From CAWAMR01 sp963783095 (GTDB lineage Bacteria; Planctomycetota; Planctomycetia; Gemmatales; Gemmataceae), in contig CAWAMR010000013.1 in the NCBI GenBank assembly GCA_963783095.1, forward strand, positions 62,001 through 126,000: a stretch of 64,000 bases of DNA. Reading direction: 5' to 3'. The notes beneath the pieces are model-generated. The model did not search any database. It saw only the letters and a list, made by a program, of their open reading frames with translations, and was not told where the DNA came from. Positions within the stretch are counted from its first letter, which is position 1. The number at the start of each line of letters is the position of its first letter. This document shows positions 10,202 through 19,206 of this stretch, in pieces. The position numbers and the translations under genes were made by a program.

Positions 10202-10468
10202 ATGCTCGTTTTGACACGTCGAGTTGGCGAAGAAATCGTCATCGCAAACAACATTCACATCAAAGTAGTCTCCATCAAGGGAGATCGCATCCGGATCGGC
10301 ATTACTGCTCCGGAAAATGTGACTGTGGATCGTGCGGAAGTACATATTCGCCGCACGCAATTCGCCGAAGTTCCCGTCACGCCGGAAGGCGAGGCGGATT
10401 CATCGGTGGTGTTACTTGGACAACTCCCAAGGCACGCCGGCGAATCGGATGACACCTTCATTCATTGA
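10202..10468 (+). CDS. csrA: Carbon storage regulator CsrA
   Basis: 88 residues, starting MLVLTRRVGEEIVIANNIHI, the near-invariant CsrA N-terminus. It continues IKVVSIKGDRIRIGITAPEN and VDRAEVHIRR, so the five beta strands and the RNA-binding residues (L4, R6-R7, and the GxxAPxxVxVxRxE-type strand) are present. The C-terminal tail of about 30 residues is longer than in E. coli (61 residues), as is common in planctomycetes. CsrA is a dimeric RNA-binding protein that represses or activates translation by binding GGA motifs in leaders. The start is fixed by the GGAGG seven bases upstream. It is monocistronic here. The window has no flagellar gene and no fliW neighbour. Confidence 0.97.
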   Translation: MLVLTRRVGEEIVIANNIHIKVVSIKGDRIRIGITAPENVTVDRAEVHIRRTQFAEVPVTPEGEADSSVVLLGQLPRHAGESDDTFIH

Positions 10469-10628
10469 TGCGGCGTAGCCAAGGTTCGGACGACATTGAA
10501 TTTGATGACGAAATTTGAAAAGCCGTTTCCCACAAAGTAGCAGAATCTGCACTGAGTCCAACGGCTCTTCAATTCTTTCGATCCGCCTTTCCCCGCCGGC
10601 ACTCACTTTCAAAAACTCGATTTTCGAG

Positions 10629-10726
10629 TTGCTTTTGCCCAGTTGCCAACCCCAAATAACACGGGATTCTCGGCCGCTTGCTTTTGCCCAGTTGCCAACC
10701 CCAAATAACACGGGATTCTCGGCCGC
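10629..10726. repeat. 49-bp perfect tandem duplication
   Basis: Copies 10629-10677 and 10678-10726 are identical (each begins TTGCTTTTGCCCAGTTGCC). They lie in the non-coding region between csrA and the repeat array. No function is apparent; they are probably slippage products. Confidence 0.85.
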
Positions 10727-10756
10727 ATCCCGCCCTACGTTTACCTTGGCGATGCC

Positions 10757-11246
10757 AACGCCCCGACGCTCGCCTTTGGCGAGCCGTAGGCGAGCGTTGG
10801 GGCGTCAGCCCAACGTGGCTACCACCACCAACGCCCTCCAATTAAATCCGCAAAACCCAGTCAATTGAGGGTGGCAGCCCACGTCGGGCTAACGCCCCGA
10901 CGCTCGCCTTTGGCGAGCCGCAGGCGAGCGTTGGGGCGTCAGCCCAACGTGGCTACCACCACCAACGTGCTCAGTTCAATCCGCAAATCCCACTCGGTGA
11001 GAACCCAGTCAATTAAAGGTGGCAGCCACGTCGGGCTAACGCCCCGACGCTCGCCTTTGGCGAGCCGTAGGCGAGCGTTGGGGCGTCAGCCCAACGTGGC
11101 TACCACCACCAACGCGCTCAGTTCAATCCGCAAATCCCACTCGGTGAGAACCCAGTCAATTGAAGGTGGCAGCCACGTCGGGCTAACGCCCCGACGCTCG
11201 CCTTTGGCTCGCCATAGGCGAGCGTCGGGGCGTTAGCCCAACGTGG
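10757..11246. repeat. Left REP-type palindromic repeat array (4 units)
   Basis: Palindromes of about 74 bp are present at 10879-10952, 11026-11099 and 11173-11246, plus a copy with a degraded left arm at about 10757-10819. Each is CCACGTCGGGCTAACGCCCC ... GGGGCGTCAGCCCAACGTGG around a centre of CTCGCCTTTGGCGAGC. The spacers are also conserved (CTACCACCACCAACG, then CAATCCGCAAA, then AACCCAGTCAATTGAAGGTGGCAG), giving a period of 133-147 bp. Read on the minus strand, each palindrome is preceded by GTAG, the tetranucleotide typical of REP sequences handled by RAYT transposases. The right-hand unit ends three bases from the transposase stop codon. Confidence 0.9.
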
Positions 11247-11249
11247 CTA

Positions 11250-11870
11250 CTACCACCAACGCCCTCCGATTAAATCCGCTGCTGTGGTCGGATCAGATTC
11301 CGGCGGTGGTCCGAAATGAAGGCCAGTCTCTGGCGACCAGGTGAGGAGAGGTCTCGGCTGTTTGTATAGGGCGTAGATGGCCGCACCGGCGACGGCTTTT
11401 TCATCCGGTAATTTCCTTTTTGAACCGGATTCGGTCCACCACGTTTTGGATGCTGGTTCGCCGAAATAATCCGTCAGCCGGCGTGTTCCCCAACTCTTGA
11501 AATCGCCCAGGATTTTTGACGGCGACGGATCGCCAGGAACCCCGACGACGATGTGGAAATGGTTGAACATGATCGAAACGGCTCGAAGCAACCAGCCTCG
11601 GAAATCGGCGGTTTCTTTGAACTGTGCAAAGAGCTGGACTGCGTGCAAAATATCTAAACAGACGGGTGGTCCTCGGAGTTGTGATTGCGATGCCGCTACA
11701 AGACCCGGGATGCCTTCATCGTAAGGAATGCCGGGGAGATTATGGACAACGCGGCGATCATCGTCGACATCGTCCGGGCGATGATCGAGCACCCGGCCGA
11801 TGAACCCGCGCTCGTCGCCGGGCAGCCAGCTCCCATAGCAGGTGTTCGTGAGTAGCCAGAAGCGATCCAT
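11250..11870 (-). CDS. REP-associated tyrosine transposase (RAYT, Y1/IS200-like fold)
   Basis: 206 residues. The start WLLTNTCYGSWLPGDERGF matches REP-associated Y1 transposases. The metal-binding HUH motif is NHFHIVVGVPG at about residues 102-112, followed by KILGDFKSWGTRRL and WWTESGSKRKLPDEKAVAGA. The catalytic tyrosine is probably in the IYALYKQPRPLL helix near residue 165. RAYTs cut and join single-stranded REP palindromes. Complete REP-like arrays lie on both sides, so the enzyme and its probable substrate are together. The last codons, reading LIGGRWW then TAG, are formed by the repeat-flank sequence itself (revcomp of CTACTACCACCAACG...). The reading frame is intact, unlike many neighbours, which suggests a functional or recently active gene. 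Confidence 0.9.
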   Translation of the reverse strand: MDRFWLLTNTCYGSWLPGDERGFIGRVLDHRPDDVDDDRRVVHNLPGIPYDEGIPGLVAASQSQLRGPPVCLDILHAVQLFAQFKETADFRGWLLRAVSIMFNHFHIVVGVPGDPSPSKILGDFKSWGTRRLTDYFGEPASKTWWTESGSKRKLPDEKAVAGAAIYALYKQPRPLLTWSPETGLHFGPPPESDPTTAADLIGGRWW

Positions 11871-11930
11871 CCAGAATTGTTATCCGATGGGGAATTAAAT
11901 GTCCGCCCGAACTCAACGCCGAGCCAAAAA

Positions 11931-12475
11931 CGGCTCGCCAACGGCGAGCGTCGGGGCGTTAGCCCAACGTGGCTACCACCACCAACGCCCTCCAATTAAA
12001 TCCGCAAAACCCAGTCAATTGAGGGTGGCAGCCCATGTCGGACTAACGCCCCAGACGCTCGCCCTTGGCGAGCCAAAGGCGAGCGTTGGGGCGTTAGCCC
12101 AACGTGGCTACCACCGCCAACGCCCTCCAATTAAATCCGCAAAACCCAGTCAATTGAGGGTGGCAACCCACATCGGGCTAACGCCCCGACGCTCGCCTTT
12201 GGCGAGCCAAAGGCGAGCGTTGGGGCGTTAGCCCAACGTGACTGCCACCACCAACGTGCTCCGATTAAAACCGCAAAACCCAATCGGTTGAGGGTGGAAG
12301 CCCACGTCGGGCTAACGCCCCGACGCTCGCCTTTGGCGAGCCGTAGGCGAGCGTTGGGGCGTTAGCCCAACGTGGCTACCACCACCAACTCGCTCCGATT
12401 AAATCCGCAAAAACCGGTCAATTGAATGTGGCAGCCCACGTCGGGCTAACGCCCCGACGCTCGCCTTTGGCGAGC
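11931..12475. repeat. Right REP-type palindromic repeat array (3 full, 2 partial units)
   Basis: Same family as the left array. Full palindromes lie at about 12033-12107, 12168-12241 and 12302-12375. A right half-unit is at about 11931-11972 beside the transposase start, and a left half-unit at about 12437-12475 stops exactly at the TAG of the DUF1501 gene on the minus strand. Spacers again carry ATTAAATCCGCAAAACCC and GTCAATTGAGGGTGGCAG. Together with the left array this makes at least nine units in 1.7 kb. Confidence 0.9.
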
Positions 12476-13889
12476 CTATCCCAACAGCGCCTGAACGGGA
12501 CTGCCGTTGCCAATCACCATAGGTCGGCCTTGCTGGTCGGTGATGTGCGTGAGCGGGTCGATTCCCAGGCAATGATAGATCGTTGCCGCGATGTCGCCGG
12601 GGCTGACCGGATTCGTCGATGGATAGGCCGCACTGCGATCGGATGAGCCCAGAACCTGACCGCCCTGAATCCCGCCTCCGGCCATCATCACCGAATAGCA
12701 GAACGACCAGTGATCCCGGCCCGCATCTTTGTTGATTCGTGGCGTCCGCCCCATATCTCCCATCCAAATCACCAGCGTTTCATCCAGCAAGCCCCGGCCC
12801 CGCAAATCTTCCAAGAGTGCTGAAACCCCGCGATCCATCGGCGGGAGCAGCGTGTTTTTCAGATTTTGAAAATTGCTGCCGTGGGTATCCCAGTCGCGAT
12901 TGCCGACGGAGTTCAACGTCACCATCGGAACGCCGGCCTCGACGAGCCGGCGTGCCAGCAAGCAGTTCTGGGCGAAGGGAGTTGGTCCATAACTATCGCA
13001 GCGTTTTTTGCGGCTCCGCCGACACATTGAAAGCATCGCGAGTCGCTGAAGAAGAAAGCAACTCGTAGGCCCGCCGCGAGGAATCGTCGAGATTGCGCGT
13101 ACCGGCCGTCGCCTCCAGTCGCCGGGGCAGCCCGGCTAAATTGTTCCAGGAGTTGCCGGCGTTCCTGCCACATCCGGCCATCGGCGTTTTCCATCACCGC
13201 TGTGACGCCGCTGAATATCGAGCGAGCCGTTGAGAGGCCGAACAAACGGAACGGAGAAGGGATCGTACGGCTTGCCGAGGCAACCTGCGTTCTGGCCCAT
13301 GTTGTCGTGGTTGCCGAAGTGGCGCAGGTCGCCGAGCGTGACATACGGAAAACACCGGCTTCTGAGCGGGCCGTAACTTGCTGACTACGGAGCCAACGGC
13401 AGGCAAATCCTGCGGAGTTGCCGGCGGCTCGATGCCGAGGATTTCGTGCTTCGGATGGGAATAGCCGGTGAGAGCCAGGTAAGTGCCGATGGCATGATCG
13501 TTATCGCGATGGTTGACCGAGCGGATAATGGCATACTGGTCGGCCAACTTGGCCAGCCGGGGCAGATGCTCGGTGATCGAGATTCCCGGCACGCTGCGTG
13601 GCAGCCGGCTTGAACTCGCCGCGAATTTCGCGAGGGGCATCCGGCTTCAGATCCCAGATGTCGAGGTGCGAAGGTCCGCCGTAGTTGAAGATGATGATAC
13701 AGGCTTTGGCTTTTCCAAACTGAGCCTGGAAGGGTTTGCGAGCGATGGGCTTTGGCTCAATTGCGCCAGCGCGGCGCACAGCAGATCGGACCACATCAGC
13801 CCGGTGAAACCCAGACCACCGATTCGCAGAGCCTCTCGGCGTGAGATACCATCGCAGAGAGTCGTAGGGTTGCCAAGAATGGATAGCAT
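12476..13889 (-). CDS. DUF1501 domain protein, second copy (frameshifted)
   Basis: Begins near 13889 with a signal containing SRREALRIGGLGFTGLMWSD, the twin-arginine form seen in DUF1501. Motifs in order: CIIIFNYGGPSHLDIWDLKP, YAIIRSVNHRDNDHAIGTYL, YSHPKHEILGIEPPAT, NCLLARRLVEAGVPMVTLNS, WMGDMGRTPRINK, GRDHWSFCYSVMMAGGGIQG, and the end IYHCLGIDPLTHITDQQGRP. Frameshifts occur near 13740, 13570, 13370, 13200 and 13000. The stop codon directly abuts the last half-unit of the REP array. No DUF1549/1553 partner is adjacent, unlike the copy at 8.6 kb. The role is unknown; export through Tat is inferred. Confidence 0.88.
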
Positions 13890-14021
13890 TGATGGGTTCC
13901 GGAAATTGGCGGGTCAGGCGGGGTTAGACTTCATGTCTATCGTACCTTGGCGCATGAGCAACGGGCAAGCGATTTCTCTGGGCGAGGCTGAGCAGCAATG
14001 GAGAAGGAGGGTTTGGGGGAA

Positions 14022-15340
14022 TCAAGGGTCAATACCAAGTTTTTTGAGCATGGCTTTGGCATTTTCGTTTCCTTGGGCGGCAGACTTGCGACACCATTTC
14101 GCCGCCTCTTCTTGATCCTTCTCGACTCCCCGACCAAAAAAATAGCAGGCTCCCAAAGCGTACTGCGCATCGGAGTGATTTCGCTCCGCGGCTTTGCGAT
14201 ACCATTTCACAGATTCTTTCGGATCCTGCTCCACTCCGTTGCCACGCACATAGCAGACCCCCAAGTTATATTGAGCTGGAAGATGATTTTGCTCAGCGGC
14301 TTTGCGATACCATTTGACCGCCTCCGTCGGATCCTTCTCTACCCCAATACCAGAATCATAGCAGAACCCCAGATTGTGCTGCGCTGAGGAGATCCTGATC
14401 GGCAGCCTTGCGAAACCAAGTCAGAGCTTCCATCGCATTTTTTTCCACCCCTCGGCCTACGAAGTAACAATAACCCAATTGGTTCTGAGCGTCGGGCAAA
14501 TTCTGGTCAGCGGCTAATCGATACCATTTCACCGCTTCCTTGGCGTCTCTTTTTCCACGCCTTTACCCTTGTCATAACAGAACCCAAGTTTTCCACTGGG
14601 AAACCCCGACTTTCTGGTCAGCCGCTTTGCGATACCATTTCACCGCTTCCTTCAGATCCTGTTCTACTCCTTCACCGTTGCAATAGCAATTTCCCAGGTT
14701 ATGCTGCGCCTGCATGATTCTGATCGGCGGCCTTCCGAATCCAACTCAGCGCTTCCTTCACATCCTTTTCCACACCTTTTCCATCGATGTGACAATTACC
14801 CAAGTTATTCTGAGCATCGGCAAAATTCTGGTCAGCGGCCTTTCGATACCATTTTGCTGCTTCCTTCTCATCTTTCTCCACACCCTGACCGTTGGCAAAA
14901 CAGAACCCAACGATGTTTTGAGCAGCGGCGTAGTTCACATCCGCGGCTTTGTGAAACCATTGCATGGCTTCCTTCTCATCCTTCTCGATACCTCGGCCGT
15001 TGAGGTAACAAACCCCCAAAAAGACTTGTGCGATAGCCAAATTCTGATCTGCGGCTTTTCGAAGCAATTTTACTGCTTCCTTCTCATTTTCCACGCCTGC
15101 CCGACCCGCCAATACTGCACCATAAAGCAATTGGCCCTTAGGTGAATTGCGTTCCGCCGCCTGTTTCCAATGGGGCAATGGTTGGTTCACCAACAACCTG
15201 ATCTGAAGACCTGTTGAAATGCCCGTTGAGAGACCGCGTTCAATAGCTTTGATGTCCTCATCAAGGGGATCTTTGGGATCTGCCGCATTGATCGAGATCC
15301 CGACCACCATAGACGCAAGCAGGCTCAGAAAAAATCGCAT
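14022..15340 (-). CDS. Sel1-like repeat protein, secreted (frameshifted)
   Basis: The start MRFFLSLLASMVVGISINAA is a signal peptide. After a 60-residue lead, about ten Sel1-like repeats of 36 residues follow, each with the pattern A-Q-x-x-L-G-x-C-Y-x-x-G-x-G-V-E-K-D-x-x-E-A-x-K-W-Y-R-K-A-A. The repeats read cleanly from 15340 to about 14705, shift frame near 14700, 14600, 14560 and 14390, and end cleanly at 14022 (KAMLKKLGIDP). Sel1 repeats form alpha/alpha solenoids for protein-protein contact. The export signal suggests a periplasmic adaptor. Frame-broken repeats still keep the 108-bp period, so sequencing error is more likely than decay. Confidence 0.87.
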
Positions 15341-15555
15341 CGGAATCCTCGCTCACGAATCGCGGATTTGAACTGCACTCCCGGCACAAATGGGCGAAAA
15401 CTTCTCGTGGATCATAACCGGATGTAGAAACAATAGGCAAGGGATTTCTCTGGACATCTGACTGCCGAACGCGGAACATCAAGGCGGCCTGAAAAAGCGC
15501 CAATCGGGACCAAAAGAGATTGATTACCGATTTCGGCGTTCCGGGAGAGATTCAC

Positions 15556-16560
15556 ATGAATCGCGCCTTTGCTCTGGTCGTTTGTGTCGCCGTGCTCGAT
15601 ATCGACCCGCACACCCATCATGTCCTGGCGTTTCCCCGTCCTGCTGACCTGGAAGACAACGCTGTTGAAGAGCGTCGTCTCGATGGTCATGCCGGTCCGG
15701 TGAATATGGCGGCGTTCTCGCCCGACCGCGAAACCATTGCCTCCGTCGGTGAAGATGGCAGCGTCCGACTATGGAGCTTGAAAACCGGGAAAGCGCTGGC
15801 GACGCTGGGAGGCCACAGGGGCGGCATTCTTTTCGTGAGCTATGCTCCCGATGGCAAGACGCTGGCAACCTCGGGCCGAGATGCCACCGTAATCCTTTGG
15901 GATCCGATCAAGGGAGAAAAGCCACCACCTTGACCGAACACACCGCAGCTGTCAGTTCGGTCCTCTTCTCGGGCGATGGCAAAACCTTGACGACGGCGTC
16001 CGACGACAGGCTCATCCTGGTGCGCGAGCTGACCGGGAAAGTGCGCAACAAGCTCGAGGGACACAAAAGACCGGTCATTGCCCTGGCTTACTCCCCGGAT
16101 GGAAAAACGCTGGTCAGCAGCGGCGGCGATTGGAACCAGCCAGGCAAGTTCGGCGAGGTAAAGAGCTGGGATCTCGAGACCGGAAAGGAGCGTTGGTCCG
16201 CAACGGGTGATTTCGGCGGCGTTTGGGGTATCGCCTGCTCGCCCGATGGCAAGACCGTCGCCGGCAGTTGCTGGACGGGAATGTTCGCCTCTGGGACGCG
16301 GCCACCGGCAAAGAGTCAATGACGCTGAAGGGCCACACCAATCGTGTGATCTGGGTGGCGTACACGCGCAGCGGAAAAACGCTGGCCTCCACCAGTTCCG
16401 ACGGCACAACCCGTTTCTGGGACACCGCAACCGGCAAGGAGAAAGCGGTCTTGAAAGGGCATACCGGCGAGGTGCAACGACTGGTGTTTTCGCCCGTCGG
16501 CATGGGCTGGCAACGACGGGCAACGACGGAACGATCCGGATCTGGCAACTGGTCAAATAA
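15556..16560 (+). CDS. WD40 repeat protein, secreted (frameshifted)
   Basis: The ATG at 15556, preceded by GGGAGAG, gives MNRAFALVVCVAVLDIDPHT, a probable signal sequence. Seven WD40 blades are visible, each with the GH dipeptide and a F/YSPDGKTLAS-type strand: VNMAAFSPD, ILFVSYAPDGKTLATSG, VSSVLFSGDGKTLTTA, VIALAYSPDGKTLVSS, VWGIACSPDGKTVAGS, VIWVAYTRSGKTLAST and the final VQRLVFSPVG...GTIRIWQLVK. Seven blades make one closed propeller. Frameshifts occur at about 15930, 16275 and 16500. WD40 proteins are scaffolds; planctomycetes have many exported ones of unknown role. Confidence 0.88.
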
Positions 16561-16561
16561 G

Positions 16562-17697
16562 CTACTCTCTCGGCTTCTGAACCATCAAACTCTGGACCGT
16601 CTTCTGATCAAGCGAGAGTCGCGCCTGAACGAAGGGGCCGTTGTCTTCGATCTTGATGTCCGCCAGTTTAATCGGTTTGCCGTCAAACATGATTCGGGCG
16701 TCCTTCGCAACCGTCAGGGTCTTCTCTTCCGGGTTGTCGCCGCGTGCCATTCGGGTTGCGATCGTGATCGTTCCCTTTGCCGCATCCGCACTCTTGAGCA
16801 TTCCCCACATCGGCGGCCCTTCCGCGCGGATTGACGTAACCGTCTTCTGGTCGAGCACCAGCCGCAGATGGACGATTGAGCCGATGGGAATATCGCCTGG
16901 CTTTGCTTCTTTGAGCGAGAGCCGACGACCTTTGCCATCATCGGTGATCGCGATGGTATCTTTGGTCAAATCGACCGTTCTTTCTTCCGGCTCCTCTCGG
17001 CCTTGCCGTTGGGAGATGGTGATCGAGTTCTTTTTGGGGTCGAGCATTTGACCAGTCCTGAAATGATGAGTCCTTCAACGGTGACGCTCTGGATCGATTT
17101 CTGATCGACCAAGAGCTGGGCCGCGATTTGGGCACCTGGAACCAAATCGCTCAATTTGCCTTCCTTCAGCGAGAAGCGCAATTGCCGGCCATCATCGATG
17201 CCGATTTCCGCTTTCGCGGCCAGCGTGTAGGTCTTGTCTTCGGGCTGTGCGTCTCGACCGCCTCCACGTGTTTCGATGGTGATTAATTTGTTGGTCGGGT
17301 CAACTGCTTTGAGAGTCCCATGCACCATCGGTCCATCCGCGACGAGGGTCTCGACCGTTTTTTGGTCGGCACTGAGTGTCAAACCCAAAACAACGCCCGG
17401 CGTCAAATCGGAAAGCTTGGCTTCCTTCAAGACCAAGAAAGCTCTGCGTCCGAATCCCTCGCCCGTAGCAATCTCGGCATCCTTGGCCAAAGAGAATGTT
17501 TTCTCCGGAAGGTCTCTTCTACCATCACCCACCGCGACGGTGATCGTGCCGGCCTTGGCATCGACCGATTTCAATATCGCCCGAACCGGGGGCCGAAAGG
17601 GGTCGCGTGCGTCACGTTGCGCTTGGGTCGTTGGAACGATCCCGACGGCGGTGACGATCGCAAGAATCGAGGCAATCATCCAGCGGGTTGCTGACAT
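16562..17697 (-). CDS. Secreted four-repeat protein of unknown function (one frameshift)
   Basis: About 375 codons. It begins with a signal peptide (MIASILAIVTAVGIVPTTQA, after an alternative upstream Met) and then has four copies of a roughly 85-residue module, each starting LKSVDAKAGTITV, LKAVDPTNKLITI, MLDPKKNSITI or LKSADAAKGTITI, continuing EKTFSLAKDAEI and then LSDLxPG and DQKTVxSLxVxGP. The repeats suggest tandem small beta domains of the DUF5666-like kind, although I cannot assign a family with certainty. A single frameshift near 17050 separates repeats two and three. The stop lies two bases from that of the convergent WD40 gene. Confidence 0.72.
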
Positions 17698-17810
17698 GCG
17701 TGCTCCAATGAATTGAGCGAAAGGGTGCGGAATCGGGAATGAGTGGTAGGGATATTGTGCATCGAATGAGCAGATGGTGCAACGAATTTCCCGGAAACCG
17801 GCGAATCAAC

Positions 17811-17867
17811 GAGCCGGAAGCGTAAGCGACGGACAATAGCCCAATCCGTTGCTTACGCTTCCGCTCG
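17811..17867. repeat. Imperfect inverted repeat between divergent ends
   Basis: GAGCCGGAAGCGTAAGCGAC at 17811 pairs with GTTGCTTACGCTTCCGCTC ending near 17867. It lies in the 190-bp gap and ends 19 bases from the stop codon of the MetE-like gene, so it is another palindromic element placed at a gene's 3' end. Confidence 0.75.
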
Positions 17868-17885
17868 TTCCGGCAAATGCCGGTT

Positions 17886-18992
17886 CTATACGATCTGATG
17901 ACGCAACAACTCAGCTGCGCCCGCAAGCGCCTTCAATTTTGCGTAGGCTTCGTCCAGGGGTATGGGATTATCGCTGCTGGGCGCGAAGCCGCAATCGGGG
18001 TTCAAGCTGAGCCGATCCGCAGGAACGAATTCCAGTGCTTTGCGGACTCGCGCTGCGATCGTCTCCGACGTTTCCATTTCCGGGGTACGAACATCGACGC
18101 AGCCCAGCCCGACTCGCAGACTCTCCGGCAGATCGGCCAGCACATCCATGTCGCCGGCTTGCGGCAGCGAAATTCAAGCACCAGTTCATTCACATCGGCC
18201 TGGAATCAGCGCGGAGCCGATCGTTCGGAAATCGCCCTTGGCATCGCTGCGCCGTTCGATGTTGCCGCGGCAAACGTGCAACACAATATAGGCTCCGGCA
18301 TTGCGAAGCGGGGCCGCGAGACGATTGATGCTGTCGATGCCCAGCTTGATCTCTTCGTCAACGCTGCCGAATTGGCCGGTCCCCCAGTGACCACTGCGTT
18401 GTTCGCGGTATTTCGGATCGACGAAATAGCCGAGCATCGGGTCATCGAACTGGATGCAGTCCACTCCTGCGGACATGAGTTCATTGGCTTCTTGCAAGAG
18501 GATCTCTTCGACAGCGCGTAGGAAATGCTCCCGTGTGGGGTAAACCGAAGAAGAATGTTCGGGAGAATCGAATCGTCGAAGGATTACATATGCGCTGGGA
18601 AGGCTCACCTTGATGGGTCGGGCCGTATTGCGTCGGAGAAATGCCGCACCGTCCGCGGCGATCGGCTGCCTCCGGCGAAGCGGAGCAACCGCTGCGGGCC
18701 AGAGCCTGGTTCTGCCGGGGATCAGATCGGGTTTGAATCCTTCTATGCGCTCGTAAAAGACCTGAAAATAACCTTCACGCCGCCACTCGCCGTCAGAGAT
18801 CATGTCGATTCCTGCGGTTTCCTGCAAGGCTACTGCAAAAGGGATCGCTTGATCGCATGCCGATTCCCACTCGGCGCGAGAAATTCCGCCGGCCAAGTAG
18901 CGGTGCATCAAATCGAGCAGCCAGGCTGGACGCGGCAAGCTGCCGATCACGGTCGTGGGGAAGAGCGCCAGGCTATTGGGATAGCGATTCAT
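17886..18992 (-). CDS. Cobalamin-independent methionine synthase-like (MetE C-terminal / UROD-like) protein (frameshifted)
   Basis: About 365 codons. The N-terminus FPTTVIGSLPRPAWLL is the TTxIGSxPR motif of MetE C-terminal-type proteins. Further motifs are GIDMISDGEWRREGYF, IKVSLPSAYVILRRF, GVDCIQFDDPML and YIVLHVCRGN; the H-x-C of the last and the cysteine of NPDCGFAP near the C-terminus are the expected zinc ligands. Related stand-alone proteins transfer methyl groups to thiols; not all make methionine. Frameshifts near 18680 and 18180 break the frame. The short length means the N-terminal folate-binding half of full MetE is absent, so the methyl donor may differ from methyltetrahydrofolate. 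Confidence 0.8.
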
Positions 18993-19206
18993 AGGACAAC
19001 CAACCCAGAGTAGTTATTTCGAGGAAACGGACCACCTTCCGCGCAATACGGTCGTAATCTTCATCTTAATCATCTTCCTAATCCTAATCCTCATCTTGCT
19101 CCGGCTCCTTTGGTCTTGCGAATTCCATCTCATTTTGCTTTCTCGCACAATGCGAGAGTGGTAAACTCACCCAATTCCCCCTTCATTCACTCTCCAGAGG
19201 TACATC

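Noticed and set aside
10865..11236. A 123-codon frame with repeated HVGLTPRRSPLASRRRALGR segments.
   Set aside because: It is only the translation of the palindromic array. The same repeat is open in several frames and on both strands, so it is not a gene.
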